Below are positions 12,317-22,189 of a stretch of 64,000 nt of DNA, in pieces. Both the position numbers and the translations under genes were made by a program. Numbering within the stretch: position 1 is the first letter of the stretch; each line of letters opens with the position of its first letter. The notes beneath the pieces are model-generated. The model made no database searches and had not been told where the DNA came from. It worked only from the letters and a program-made list of their open reading frames with translations. This DNA comes from Isoetes taiwanensis. Taxonomy: Eukaryota > Streptophyta > Lycopodiopsida > Isoetales > Isoetaceae. Where the stretch lies: assembly GCA_021234155.1 (NCBI GenBank), contig JAJEKV010000059.1, positions 5,999,215 to 6,063,214 of the forward strand, in the 5' to 3' direction.

Positions 12317-12765
12317 GAGAATTTGCTTTCAAGCTTGTAGTGATCTTATATCTTGAATTTTCTCGGGCGTAATTTCAAAACCAAAGACACAACCCAAAAA
12401 TGGGACCCAAGAAGAAGAGCTACCAAAAAAACAACATTGTAAAAGCAAGAACCCCATCCTCCCAAGGTGCAAGGACAGCTGTTTACATGGGCTAGCACCC
12501 GATTTCTTAAGCATTCTGTTGCTCATTTGTTTAAAACCAATGGGAGAAGGTGAGGTGCCTTTAAAGGCGTTTCAATCTCTTGCATTCTCACTTTGGATGT
12601 AACTTCCCCATCCGCACAACATAAAGGAAACACACAAACTTCGCCAACTTTAGAAAGGCAATTGAGGTTCGAAATCACGGGGGAAAAGTAGAAGCAAGCA
12701 AATTAAAAAGTAGCCTTGTATAGAAAGGACGCAACCTTCTTAAAAATTGTCTAACAAAGTGGTTT
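12317..12765. repeat. Direct repeat, left copy (LTR-like)
   Basis: About 440 bp, including ACCAAAGACACAACCCAAAA and TAACTTCCCCATC.GCACAAC, that recurs at 13681-14110 with moderate divergence. The two copies are 1,364 bp apart. They could be the LTRs of a small defective element, but clear TG...CA ends, primer-binding site or polypurine tract were not found. Confidence 0.55.
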
Positions 12766-13680
12766 TGAGAGTGCGAGACGGATGCAATGAAGACATGGCC
12801 GATGTCATGCAATGCCGCTAACAAGAAGCATGTACAACATCTCCATCATGAAACCACTATAGTCCCTTCTGGATTTACTCCTCCTCAAAGCTTGATTATG
12901 TATCAGAATATCTTAATCATGAACCCTTGAAAGAAGTCCTTGTCAAGAAAGGAAAAAGATCGATACAAAGTATCCAATAAATTACTACATGCTCACTGCA
13001 AATTCTTGGCCCTATTGTTTGGCAACGTTTGATGCTGCAAGTGTATCCACTATGCTAGCCATCCCTTTACGTCGGTTAAAGCCACCTCTCCAGATTCCCT
13101 TGCAGGCTTTGTAGAAGTCGACATCCATTTGCTTCAAGACCTCCACATTCAAACGAAAATATGTTCACTCTGGACGTTGTTGCAGCAAAGGAACGTCTAA
13201 AAGGAATTGTGGATGATGGTTTGAAACTAAGTTGCCTCTAAGGCGGGATCGATGAAGACCTAAAAATGCTAGGATTGTAGTTGCATTCTAGTAAGCTCTA
13301 TCCAACGAAAAACTTGCACGGCTGCTACCAATTTGACCATTGAACCAAATGAAGGCAATTTCAGCATCGAGCTCCGAGAGGCTACAATCGTAGAGCAAAT
13401 GGAGCCACTGCTGGTGCTCTAACACAGAGGCAACAAAGAAGCAGCTTCAACTGATCGGCCTCCCTTCTACGACACATGGAAATCCCCAGTAAAACAATCA
13501 GGAGATGTCCTGGCCCAAGTTAAACACCTTGCACTGCAAAGAAGCCCATTAATGGGGTCTGTTATCAACATAGACATTAATTGGACCACCATCTTCCAGC
13601 TATATAATTAGAGCGCAACGACCTAAACGGTCAGCTTGTGTGACAATGACTGGCGAGGAAGGCTCTCTACAAAATTACCC
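12766..13680. other. Spacer between direct repeats, no gene
   Basis: About 900 bp with many short frames broken by stops on both strands. Nothing recognisable as gag, polymerase or host protein. Confidence 0.4.
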
Positions 13681-14110
13681 AGTAGAAAATTTGCTTTCAA
13701 GCTTGTGGTGATATTATACCTTGACTTTTCTCTTAGCGTGATTTCCAAAACCAAAGACACAACCCAAAAATTTGGGACCCACGAACAAGAGCTACCAAAG
13801 AAAACAACACTGTGGGGAGGAGGGAGGGGTTCAAGGGGTTAAGCATGGGTTTTCTTAAGTATTTGCAGTTGTTCCTTTGTTTGGAACCAGTGGGAGGAGG
13901 AGGGGTTCAAGGGGTTTCAATCTCTTGCATCATTGGATGTAACTTCCCCCATCTGCACAACATAAAGGAAAAACACAAACTCGCCAACTTTAGAAAGGCA
14001 ATTGAAGGTCAAATCTGGGGATCAAAAGTAGAAAGAAAGCAAATAAAAAAACTAGCCTTGTATAGAAAGGCGCAAGCTTCTTAAAAACTTGTCACCTCGT
14101 AGCAAAGTGG
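13681..14110. repeat. Direct repeat, right copy (LTR-like)
   Basis: Second copy of the 12317-12765 repeat in the same orientation. It keeps the order of landmarks (GCTTTCAAGCTTGTGGTGAT, then the ACAACCCAAAAA block, then the TAACTTCCCCCATC block), with indels up to ~15 bp. Confidence 0.55.
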
Positions 14111-14777
14111 AAAAGAAAATGACAAATCTAGTAGTGTTTGGTGGGTGAGATTCCACTATGGTAGTTCTTGGTGTGGTAGTTCATGCCAACAAATTTGGAA
14201 GAGCTATCTTGCAAAATGCCAAAGAAATCAGATTCCATCGGTGACAATTAAAAGCGGCAGTTTAGGTTTGGGATTTTTTTTGAGAGATAAAAATAGACTT
14301 TATTTACTTTAAAGGAGCGGTACAAAGCCACATGGCGAGGGGTGCACCATTTGCAAGTCGAGATGAGTTTAGGTTTGGGATTTGGCTCGATTTAATGTAG
14401 AATTGCCAAAAACGTTGCTTTAACTAGCCGGAAGATGAGGGATGGGAGTTTGAAGTTCAGATGTAATGGCAAATTTTAGATTAATAATTGCCTTCCAGCG
14501 TGTGAAATCTCACCTAAAACATTTTATTTTATTTTTTTGGACTGAGCTTTTATTACACATGGAGACGCGAGGAAACACATGTGGCAACGTGAAAAGGACT
14601 GACATATAGACTTGACATGTGGATTTCGATAGGATATGCACGTCAAAGTGAAGATGATGTTGGTGATAGGCTATACACAATGAAAGAAGCAAGGGGAAAG
14701 ATATGGGGGGCAAGGGTGGATAACGGGGTCGTATTTCTCCCAATAGAAGGCTCACAGTTGAGCAGAAAAAGGTGTGT

Positions 14778-14784
14778 ACGTGTC
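14778..14784 (+). promoter_or_regulatory. ABA-response element (ABRE)
   Basis: ACGTGTC matches the ACGTGKC core bound by ABF/ABI5-type bZIP factors. It lies 84 bp upstream of the LEA-like start codon, and a second ACGTG word is present near 14588. Placement is as expected for a gene induced by ABA and desiccation. Confidence 0.5.
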
Positions 14785-14861
14785 GGAATAAAGCAGGGGA
14801 GCTATGCATGGTTGTGTAGTATAAGTAGAGTGTGCAAAAATGACGAGGGGCGTGTTTTGCA

Positions 14862-15098
14862 ATGTCCGGCGCTCAGGGAGCTCTACCACCGGGTAGCAGG
14901 ACGGCAACCGGCTACGAGATTGCTCCTGACCAGAAGCACACCGAGAAGCCCCGCCCAGATTCAGACGACCGGGAAAAGCCCGTCCCCGTTCGCATGGAGG
15001 AACAGGAACAGGCCCAGGCCCCTACCGGCCAAGGCGGTCCTGTTTTTGGCGACCCCGATCGTTCTAAACAGGACATCGGCCTCACCGGCACTGGTTAA
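14862..15098 (+). CDS. Small LEA-like desiccation protein
   Basis: A 78-residue, very hydrophilic protein rich in Gly, Pro, Asp, Glu, Lys and Gln, with no Cys or Trp. It starts MSGAQGA and ends with GGPVFG, then KQDIGLTGTG, an architecture I associate with small late-embryogenesis-abundant or seed-maturation proteins; the middle (PDSDDREKPVPVRMEEQEQ) is disordered and charged. Such proteins are thought to protect cell contents during drying. The ATG chosen gives the family-like N terminus, and the stop follows the family-like C terminus, so the gene looks complete and without intron. A longer frame overlapping it (14617-15114) has no family features. The ABRE at 14778 supports ABA control. 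The family assignment is from memory of the terminal motifs. Confidence 0.65.
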   Translation: MSGAQGALPPGSRTATGYEIAPDQKHTEKPRPDSDDREKPVPVRMEEQEQAQAPTGQGGPVFGDPDRSKQDIGLTGTG

Positions 15099-15464
15099 CA
15101 ATTCTACTTTGTAATATCGGCTCTTCAGAGCTGTATATTTATCTTTTTCTATATATCCTTTTGTCTTCCTTCATATGTGTCGAAATGTCTTAGAACCACC
15201 TCCGGTTTGGAACCTCTATAGCATTTGCATTTGCATTGAAATACAAAGATTTGTATGTCTTGATTAAAAAGGGTGTAAGATTGTGAAGTGCATTTATTGG
15301 CAATTAGTTTTTAATGGAGGGTGTCCATTGGCTGCGCACTAAGCAAAACTTATTTAGTAGTGAGATAAACACCCAAGCCATCGACCCACATGACCAACAA
15401 GATAATATGCTTGGCCCAGCTTTGTGCATACCGAACAGGAAATGCGAGAACAGGAAATACCAAG

Positions 15465-15760
15465 CTTATGTTATGAACTTCCAAAGTGGTGAACAAGCAA
15501 TAGCTTATGTTATGAACTTCAAAGTGGTGAACAGGCAATGCCAGCTCATGTTATGAACTTCAAAGTTATGAACTTCCAAAGTGGTGTACTGGTACCACCA
15601 ATGCAAGGAGGGAAGCCACATAGGCTACCAGGCTAAGGGAGGAAGCCATGGGCTACTTCAAAGTGGTGGGGGTACCAAAGTGGTGGAATCTTGGTACCAC
15701 CAAGGCTAAGGAGGAAGCCACATGGGCTACAAGACTGGGGAGGCCACATGAGCTGCGAGG
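15465..15760. repeat. Short imperfect tandem repeats
   Basis: GCTTATGTTATGAACTTC with CAAAGTGGTGAACA repeats about every 39 bp from 15465 to 15580, followed by irregular copies of GGTACCA and AGGAAGCCACATGGGCTAC words. Non-coding. Confidence 0.65.
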
Positions 15761-16900
15761 AATGGTCATTTAGGGCCACAACACATAATTGTTAGGCAAG
15801 AATTGATTTTTTTCACCAGTGGCAATCAAGGCTAGTCTTTCAAATACTAAGAGCTCAAACCACTTGTTAAAAATCTAAAACAATGGGTTAACAAGGCGTT
15901 TTACTTTTGAATAGAAAAACACAAACTTAAAAACTCTTAAACAAACTGAATAGAAAAATTGCGGAACTTATAAAACTCTTCGCAAATTTGCATTTTTCCA
16001 TGGTCCCTACAAAAAGCAGGTAATAGGAACGCCTCCCTGCAAAGGCTCTGTCACTATTATACCCTTCATCCCACACCTCCCGAGACATTACTTAAGATGG
16101 CCCATTAACTTCAAGTGGTTGACTTTAATGGCTTGCAAAAAGTTAGTTGAACAATAAAGGAACTACCAAACAAATTGTTGCCTTAACTTGGCAGAAACAA
16201 TATGGCAAACTTGCTCTTGAATCAAATCGAGGTCAAAGGTACAATCATAGTAAAGCGCTTGTGTATAAAATCAAGATATATGAAATCGATATGCTCCTAA
16301 TATGTCGGTTCTAATGTTCTTTGCTAGAAGTTTTGGTGAAATTGTTTTGATTTCAATTCTCTTCGTTTCTTTACTAGAAATTGTTTGTGTACCAAACACA
16401 CATTGGAAAGGGTAAAAGATGAGTATCTTTCTTAGAAAAAACAATAGAATCATGTAGAGATATGCAATTGTAAAGAAATGCATAAAGTAAAATGGATAAA
16501 TTGATTTGTTTACATAAGTTGCATGTTACATCTTTGGATCCCACATTCCTTAATGTAAGAGATTCAGCAGTTATGTTGCCCTATGACACTTGCTATCTAT
16601 CTCTTCATAAAGATTATAAATCATCTCTTCAATCCATATACATTTACAAAAAACCGGCCTCTGGGGATCGGAAAAGGCAAATACATATTTTATGTTTTGT
16701 TTCCCTAATCACAAAATGAACTGGATGAACTTTGGATGTCTCTATATTGCAATCTAATTTGGTGTGTTGTTCTTCTCCGGCATCTTCTACAAGTCAAATC
16801 AAATTTCAAAAGCTTATTCACGGCTTAAAATACAATAAAATGAAGATCATGTAAAATTATTTTGCTTAGTCCTTTTCTCCAAAGCTTAGTGAGATTATAA
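15761..16900. other. No gene seen
   Basis: AT-rich sequence with only short frames. A 75-codon frame at 16492-16719 has no recognisable features. Confidence 0.4.
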
Positions 16901-16920
16901 TACAAAACTCACGCAACAAA

Positions 16921-17169
16921 CTATAGTGAGGAGAGTTCAACATACAGGCAAAAATTCGAATAATTTTCATGTATAAAGTAAGAGCTAGTCACGGTGGAAG
17001 CATCTATATGGCAGACCCAAAGAGGCATTTCCGTATATGTAGGATCATCTGACTGACTCTGTCGCATTCCATCCATGGGTTGAGAAAGGGGCCAAGACAT
17101 GTCGAGGAAGGACCAAAGTCCAGGATGGTTTAGTTGGAATATATCTTTACCTCCAACATAAGCTGGCAT
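16921..17169 (-). CDS. Possible downstream exon or remnant
   Basis: An 82-codon minus-strand frame (MPAYVGGKDIFQLNHPG near its start, PLWVCHID later) has natural composition and lies just beyond the stop of the unknown gene at 17298. It contains a possible splice donor early on (GGAGGTAAAG). Whether it belongs to that gene, to another gene or to none is not settled. Confidence 0.25.
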   Translation of the reverse strand: MPAYVGGKDIFQLNHPGLWSFLDMSWPLSQPMDGMRQSQSDDPTYTEMPLWVCHIDASTVTSSYFIHENYSNFCLYVELSSL

Positions 17170-17297
17170 CGAAGTTTTTCGAGCTCGTGAGAAGCTACGC
17201 GGCCCTAATTAGGTTGTCCATGCGACCACAAAAGAAAAATCGCGTCAAGCACCCAATCTCACGGACGTGGAGAACATGTCCAAGATGGTTAATAAGT

Positions 17298-20200
17298 TTA
17301 CGTGGCTTTTTGGTAGTGATTCACTATTCTTCCTTGTGCACTAGGGTCCTGCAACTTCTGTAACACAGCTGGAAACTCCAACACGTTTGAAAAGTTCTGG
17401 CATGCCGCTGTGTTGAAGTGTTCCATTGTACGTTTTCCGTCGAAACTCCAATAAGCCACGTGAAGATATTCAACCTTACTTAGCGTGGCGCTGGCCTCCA
17501 CCATGGTAATTAATATTTGTTTTGTACCTAAGGAAATTAGAAATACGTAAGGATTTAAGTACGTACCAAAAAAAAACGTGTTCGGAATAGAAACTCCCAA
17601 AAGTATTTTAAAATGCTACAAATTGTAACTAACAAAGAAAAACAAAGGTAAGGAAAACAAAAGGACTTGTGTATTCCGTAATAAGTGCTTACCAAACCGG
17701 ATTTTCATAACCAAACTTGGCCCGGCGCGAACTGGTGATTCTTGAAACCCGGCTTCCACAAGACCGATTGCATGCTTGAGTGAAATACAACCAACCTCCA
17801 ATGTTTTGCCGTTGTAATCTGCTTTATGCCGTCGACGGCGTTAAACTTCGAGTTTTTAAATGGTCGGTCGTCAGAAGCGGCCGTTTTCGGCTTAAACCCA
17901 TATGGAAGGTCGGGCTACTACCAAGGTAAAATCTTGGGGGCTTTATCGATTCGGTTAATTTGGTGCAATCACCGTACAATAGAGAAGAGGTTATTTTGAT
18001 CGAACATTGTAAACCTCTCGTAGCCTGAGGGGCTCGGGAATCCGAACACCGTCTGTCCTTCGGCGTCCTCTCTTCTCGTCTTTGTCCTTACCAAGTGCAT
18101 GAAGCCCTCCCAAGCCAGTCTTTGTTTTTTTTTTGCTCACAAAAAAAGCGCCTTAGTAACAAGAAAAACAACAATATAAAAAACAAATCAACATACCCAA
18201 CCTTCAAAATTTGGGCGATATCGCATAATCCTTTCGTCGAGGTTGCGATAGGATAAAGCTCCTTGCACCTTCCCCACCACAACATTTAATTGCTCCATTA
18301 AGCGTGTTTGACATGTGATGACATTTTTCCGGTCTGTAAGACCACACAAATGTTAGAAGGAAGAAAACTAATAACAAAAGCAACAAAAAGATCTACTAAA
18401 AAACGAAAGCCGAAGTGTATTCCTAATACGCTTTGTAATCGTGAGTGAGCCAAAGTGTATTACGGAATACACTTTGGCTCACACACAAAAAGATTCCTTC
18501 TAATACACTTCTTGGCCAGGAGCCTAAGTGTATTCTGAATACACCTTGTCTCCCATCGGTGAGACCAAAGTGTATTCCGAATACACTTTTTGCTCACCTA
18601 CGGCATGACCAAGTCTATTACGAATACACTTTGTATGTCGGCGTGCAAGCCAGCGTTTTTCAAACTACACTTGTCCCTACCAAACAAGAACCCAAAGTGG
18701 CATTCTTACTTGTGGAGCTCCTTGGACATTTCTTCGAGAGTAAATTCTTTATCGACAACCTTTTTTCGCAGCTGACCTTGCTAATATATCCATATCCGTG
18801 AAGCCCCGCATTTCTCGCCACACGATTGATTGTCATTTCCTTTTTTGGGACGCCGGATCCTTTTTTCTTTCTGAGACCTTGCCTTTGCTTTTTAAATCAC
18901 CACCTTTCGAACATGGTGAATATTTCGTTTTGGAGGTCCCAAATGGAGAGAAGAAATCGATTAAGGGAGGGTCGTAGGTGTATTCCGAATACAAAAACAA
19001 CTTACTCGCCATCTCTGAAGGCTAGCCGGAACCGGTTATGTCGTGTGGTATTAGAGACTCCGTTTGTTAGCCTCTGCGTCATATTTGAGGCAAAGACTCC
19101 ACAAAGACACGCTTCCTTTAGTTCCAATGAGTATTGTGGCTTCTTCAAAATCTTCTCCATATTTTTCTTTAAATATCATATATTCCCCTGTGCATGAACC
19201 TCATTTTGTCCACAAAGCTCATTTTCAGCTTATATTCGTTGTCGGCATTGTGTGTGTTGGCAACGATTTTGGCTTCCTCGCCTGTCAAAGGGGCCACAAG
19301 AAATGCGACCGCGAACGCGAGATATCTTGGGTTGTTTTTTCTTTGTACAACCTGTCTCCTTGCTTTGAAACTTGTGGTTTCCCCAAGGACATAGTGCATG
19401 TAAGTGTCCGTGATTTTCTCCGTCGTAGTCCTTGGGGTCCATGCACCGTGTTTACGTCAACAAGAACAACAATTGGAGCAACATGGGCATTGGGGTTGCT
19501 CCTTTATTCTCGTCCTTCAAATTTCTTAAATGGTCGGCATAGATTTTTTTCGAACTTGAAGAGGGCGCACCGGCTTCATTCTTCTAAGTGGCAACCTCAT
19601 TGAGGTTACTTGGCAAGTATATTACCCCTTGAACATACTTGTTAAGATTTATTTGTTCCATCCTCTCTCGAGGTCTTATCCACCTTTTTTTTTTAATGGC
19701 CACCCCAGGAGCCTTGCCCTTTCCCTTCTTCGTTTTGGTTTGTTCCTCGGCGATTTCAAAGAACAACAATCTCCCGGTACCTTCCGCTTCTTTGGTTCTT
19801 TAGCAGCTATCGCTTGCCTTGGCCTCGCTAAGTTTTTTGATGCCAGGGTTCTTCCTCGCCTTGTTCCTCGGAACCTTTATCCGATGACCTCCACTGAAGA
19901 ACTAGCGTAGGTGGTGATTGTGACCTTTCTCCATCGATTGCTCTGGACTCACCGATAGGAAAGTCCTCGCCAGGTCTTTGGAACAAACCTCGCTTAATTA
20001 ATGAACATAGGCTTCGTTTTAGCGGTAGTGTGAAAAGAAGTTGTGCGAAGGTTGGTGGTTGCACATTGATAATTTTGAAGAATGCGATGTCCACAATAAT
20101 AAAGCCTTGGGAGGTCTTGAAGGAAAGCCTCCCCACCTGACCTCCTTGTCCCAAGAACATCGAGACATCTTTTATTGTCCCAAGGTTGACAAACTTCGAG

Positions 20201-20424
20201 TCGGCGTACCTTTTGTTGCCCGGCAATTTTACTGCACGCGTCTGAACGTCGGTGTCTTTGTATTTTCCATCCGCACCCACAGTCACGAACCACTTGCGTT
20301 TGAAAATTCTCGTAAATAGCGGGGGCTCGTCACGTGTCGGTGGTGGTGTGCTTCGAGGGGTGTGGACGTTTAGGCTTGTGAGATTTCTTTGACGCCCTCT
20401 TGCTTCCTTCTTCCCCCCAATCAA
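17298..20424 (-). CDS. Unknown intron-bearing gene, probably decaying
   Basis: A series of protein-like blocks runs right to left. An N-terminal block (20424-19828) contains KRKWFVTVGADGKYKD and GTIKDVSMFLGQGGQVGRL. A Lys-rich linker follows near 19769, then a block at about 19400-19050 with YLAFAVAFLVAPLTGEEAK and KEKYGEDFEEATILIGTKG. Next comes a short segment ending at donor GTAAGA (18709), an exon 18333-18197 entered by TCTTACAG (KVQGALSYRNLDERIMRYRP), and a block with LEVGCISLKHAIGLVEAGF. That block ends at donor GTAAGC (17692) and splices in frame over a 165-bp intron to 17527 (VEYLHVAYWSFDGKRTMEHF), with a stop at 17298. One splice keeps frame exactly; other junctions need small indels, so the gene is decaying or the consensus has errors. 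No domain family is recognised. It diverges from the DUF7869 gene and carries a palindrome array in an intron. Confidence 0.5.
17666..17690. repeat. Single degenerate palindrome at a splice donor
   Basis: CTTGTGTATTCCGTAATAAG is a decayed copy of the palindrome that forms the arrays at 18411 and 20668. On the minus strand its edge overlaps the donor GTAAGC of the unknown gene. Confidence 0.55.
18334..18709 (-). other. Intron containing palindrome array 1
   Basis: Bounded on the minus strand by donor CACAA|GTAAGA and acceptor TCTTACAG|ACCGG, 376 bp. Most of it is the palindrome array at 18411-18633. Assignment rests on splice consensus and on the change from protein-like to non-coding sequence; exon phases do not fit perfectly. 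Confidence 0.45.
18411..18633. repeat. Palindrome array 1 (six units)
   Basis: Six copies of an interrupted palindrome start near 18411, 18451, 18491, 18525, 18566 and 18610, so the period is 34-44 bp. The core is GTGTATTCSGAATACAC flanked by CAAA and TTTG. The best copy, 18445-18482, has 17-bp arms (GTGAGCCAAAGTGTATT and its complement) around ACGG. Spacers differ in sequence and are only 10-20 bp. Copies 1, 3 and 6 carry mismatches. The array lies in an intron of the unknown minus-strand gene. Confidence 0.8.
18975..18993. repeat. Single palindrome copy
   Basis: GGTGTATTCCGAATACAAA, the core of the array palindrome, isolated between two coding-like blocks of the unknown minus-strand gene. 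Confidence 0.55.
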
Positions 20425-20667
20425 ACGTTGAAAACTACCTTGTTAAGACAAATTCAAACGAAAGTTGTATTCGAATAACATTTACTAAACTTGTGCCCTC
20501 AAGCCCGTGAAAAGACGGAAAACAAGCTAAAATATTGTCACTCTAAGTCATGTTTTTGTGCCTAAATTGGACTCGCAAGTGGTATTTTTAACCTATAAAA
20601 TGGTATGTTGCAAAACAAAAAAGTGTGTCAACTGAGTGCAAAAAAGCAAGCGTTCTAATAATTACAA

Positions 20668-20968
20668 GCAAAATGTATTCCTGAATACACTTTGCTTATC
20701 GGTGCAAGGTGTATTCGGAATACACTTTGCCCTTTTCGGTCGAGGGAGCAAAGTGTATTCTTAATACACCTTGCCGCCAATGAGCAAAGTGTATACACTT
20801 TGCTCATCGGCGAAGGGGCAAGGTGTATTCCGAATACACTTTGCTCCTCGAATCGAAAAAATGTGTATTCCGTCACGCCTTGCACTTGGCCATAAGCAAA
20901 GTGTATTCCGAATACACTTTGCTCTTTCCGCCAGATGGGCAAAGTGTATTCTCGGAATACACTTTGGC
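20668..20968. repeat. Palindrome array 2 (eight units)
   Basis: Eight units start near 20668, 20704, 20748, 20782, 20818, 20859, 20896 and 20939. The consensus is a ~27-bp palindrome, GCAAAGTGTATTC, one variable base, then its complement. The unit at 20781-20806 is a perfect 26-bp palindrome with arms TGAGCAAAGTGTA. Spacers are 7-17 bp and unrelated to one another. Only the unit at 20859 is badly decayed. The array sits between the start of the unknown minus-strand gene (20424) and the plus-strand gene region (from about 21292). Further single copies lie at 21216-21239 and 21281-21310. Confidence 0.85.
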
Positions 20969-21215
20969 CTCTGAAAGCAAATCGAAAAAAAAAGAAAGAC
21001 GTACTATGTACTTTTTACATGCTTACCCCGCCCATTATTGTCGCTATGTAAATCGGAATACAAGAAATGTATATTGATCTAAGGGCCTTCGGTGGCGACT
21101 AAATCTCTGCCGGAATAACACGCGAATCGAGGCCAATTGTCCTTTTAAAGGTAGGCCACTTGTCGGTTGTCTTTTTTCTATGTGATGCGGAATACGTCTT
21201 GTCCAAACACTCGGA

Positions 21216-21310
21216 TAAGTGTATTCGGAATAGCATCTTTTGCACACACACGGCAAATGTCAGCACACAAAATACTATTCCGTAATAGCAATTGTATTCT
21301 CGAATATCAT
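21216..21310. repeat. Scattered palindrome relics
   Basis: AAGTGTATTCGGAATAGCAT at 21219, ACTATTCCGTAATAG near 21281 and TTGTATTCTCGAATATC near 21293 are decayed copies of the array palindrome. Confidence 0.5.
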
Positions 21311-22146
21311 TAGTCCAATCGACTTGTGAGTTAGTAACAAGCCCACCATTTTTGCGCTTGTTTGACATGGTTAACCGCCCGCGAACAAACTTCCACCACC
21401 ATTTGTTTGCCCAAGTACCTCTACTTCCCCGATGGAACACAAGACGGAGATGCTTCTTCAACACCTACCTCGACAAGGTCTTTGTTGCTTCTCAAGACAC
21501 TCCGAGTCCAAGAACTAGTAGACCGCCACCACCTTTCCAGCCCTCTCCAAGTCCAAGAGGGGAAACCGGCTGCCACCACCTTTCCAACCCTCACCGTTGC
21601 ATTAGCAATCTTCCACCACCATTTGTACCATCCCCCGACACTACAATGGCTCGACCTCGGCAAATTTTTCTAAATGACTACCTCCGCCGCTTGTTGTTTC
21701 TCCATCTTCACTTACACATGCCAAGAATACAAAGACGCTTCAAGATCTAGCGAGATTCTCCATCGCTTCTCCCCATCACGATTTCACTACAAATGAAGAC
21801 GACCTGCGGCATCTACTCCTCTTCACACAAACGTGGTGACACATGGGTTTGCGTAAATTTCGGTCCGCTTCTAAGAGATATGTTTGATCGAACTCCCCGT
21901 GAAGACGCTTCAACAACATTCGCTGGCACATCATATGCCGGCCCATCTCCTTCATTCAACACTGCACCTCCGCCTTATCCGGGGACAGCTTCACGTGGTT
22001 TGTTCTCCTCTACAAGCACACCACTAAGAGCAGAGGGAGGTCACCCCCGAGTAGAACTCTCTCTTAAGATGAAGACACCAACGGCGCAACGAGATTACAC
22101 GTTCTCTAGCCACCCACCAAGAAATTCAAGGTGGATTATAGTTTGA
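21292..22146 (+). CDS. Possible N-terminal part of the DUF7869 gene
   Basis: Two open stretches are visible. One, 21292-21750, is rich in proline (SRPPPPFQPSPSPRGE and NLPPPFVPSPD) and contains repeated CCACCACC words. The other, 21793-22146, contains FAGTSYAGPSPSFNTAPPPY. They precede the conserved Cys block of the DUF7869 gene on the same strand and could encode its low-complexity N terminus. No domain is recognised and the low-complexity repeats could arise by chance. Confidence 0.3.
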
Positions 22147-22189
22147 GAGCATGCTCCTCTGTAAGAAGAAGAAACCTTATGGACGAGCA

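Noticed and set aside
14617-15114. 165-codon frame overlapping the LEA-like gene
   Set aside because: It lacks family features, while the overlapping 78-codon frame has a coherent hydrophilic composition and matching family-like termini.
20668-20968. CRISPR array
   Set aside because: Regular repeats with unrelated spacers look similar at first, but each unit is itself a full palindrome, spacers are only 7-17 bp, there are no cas genes and the window is plant DNA.
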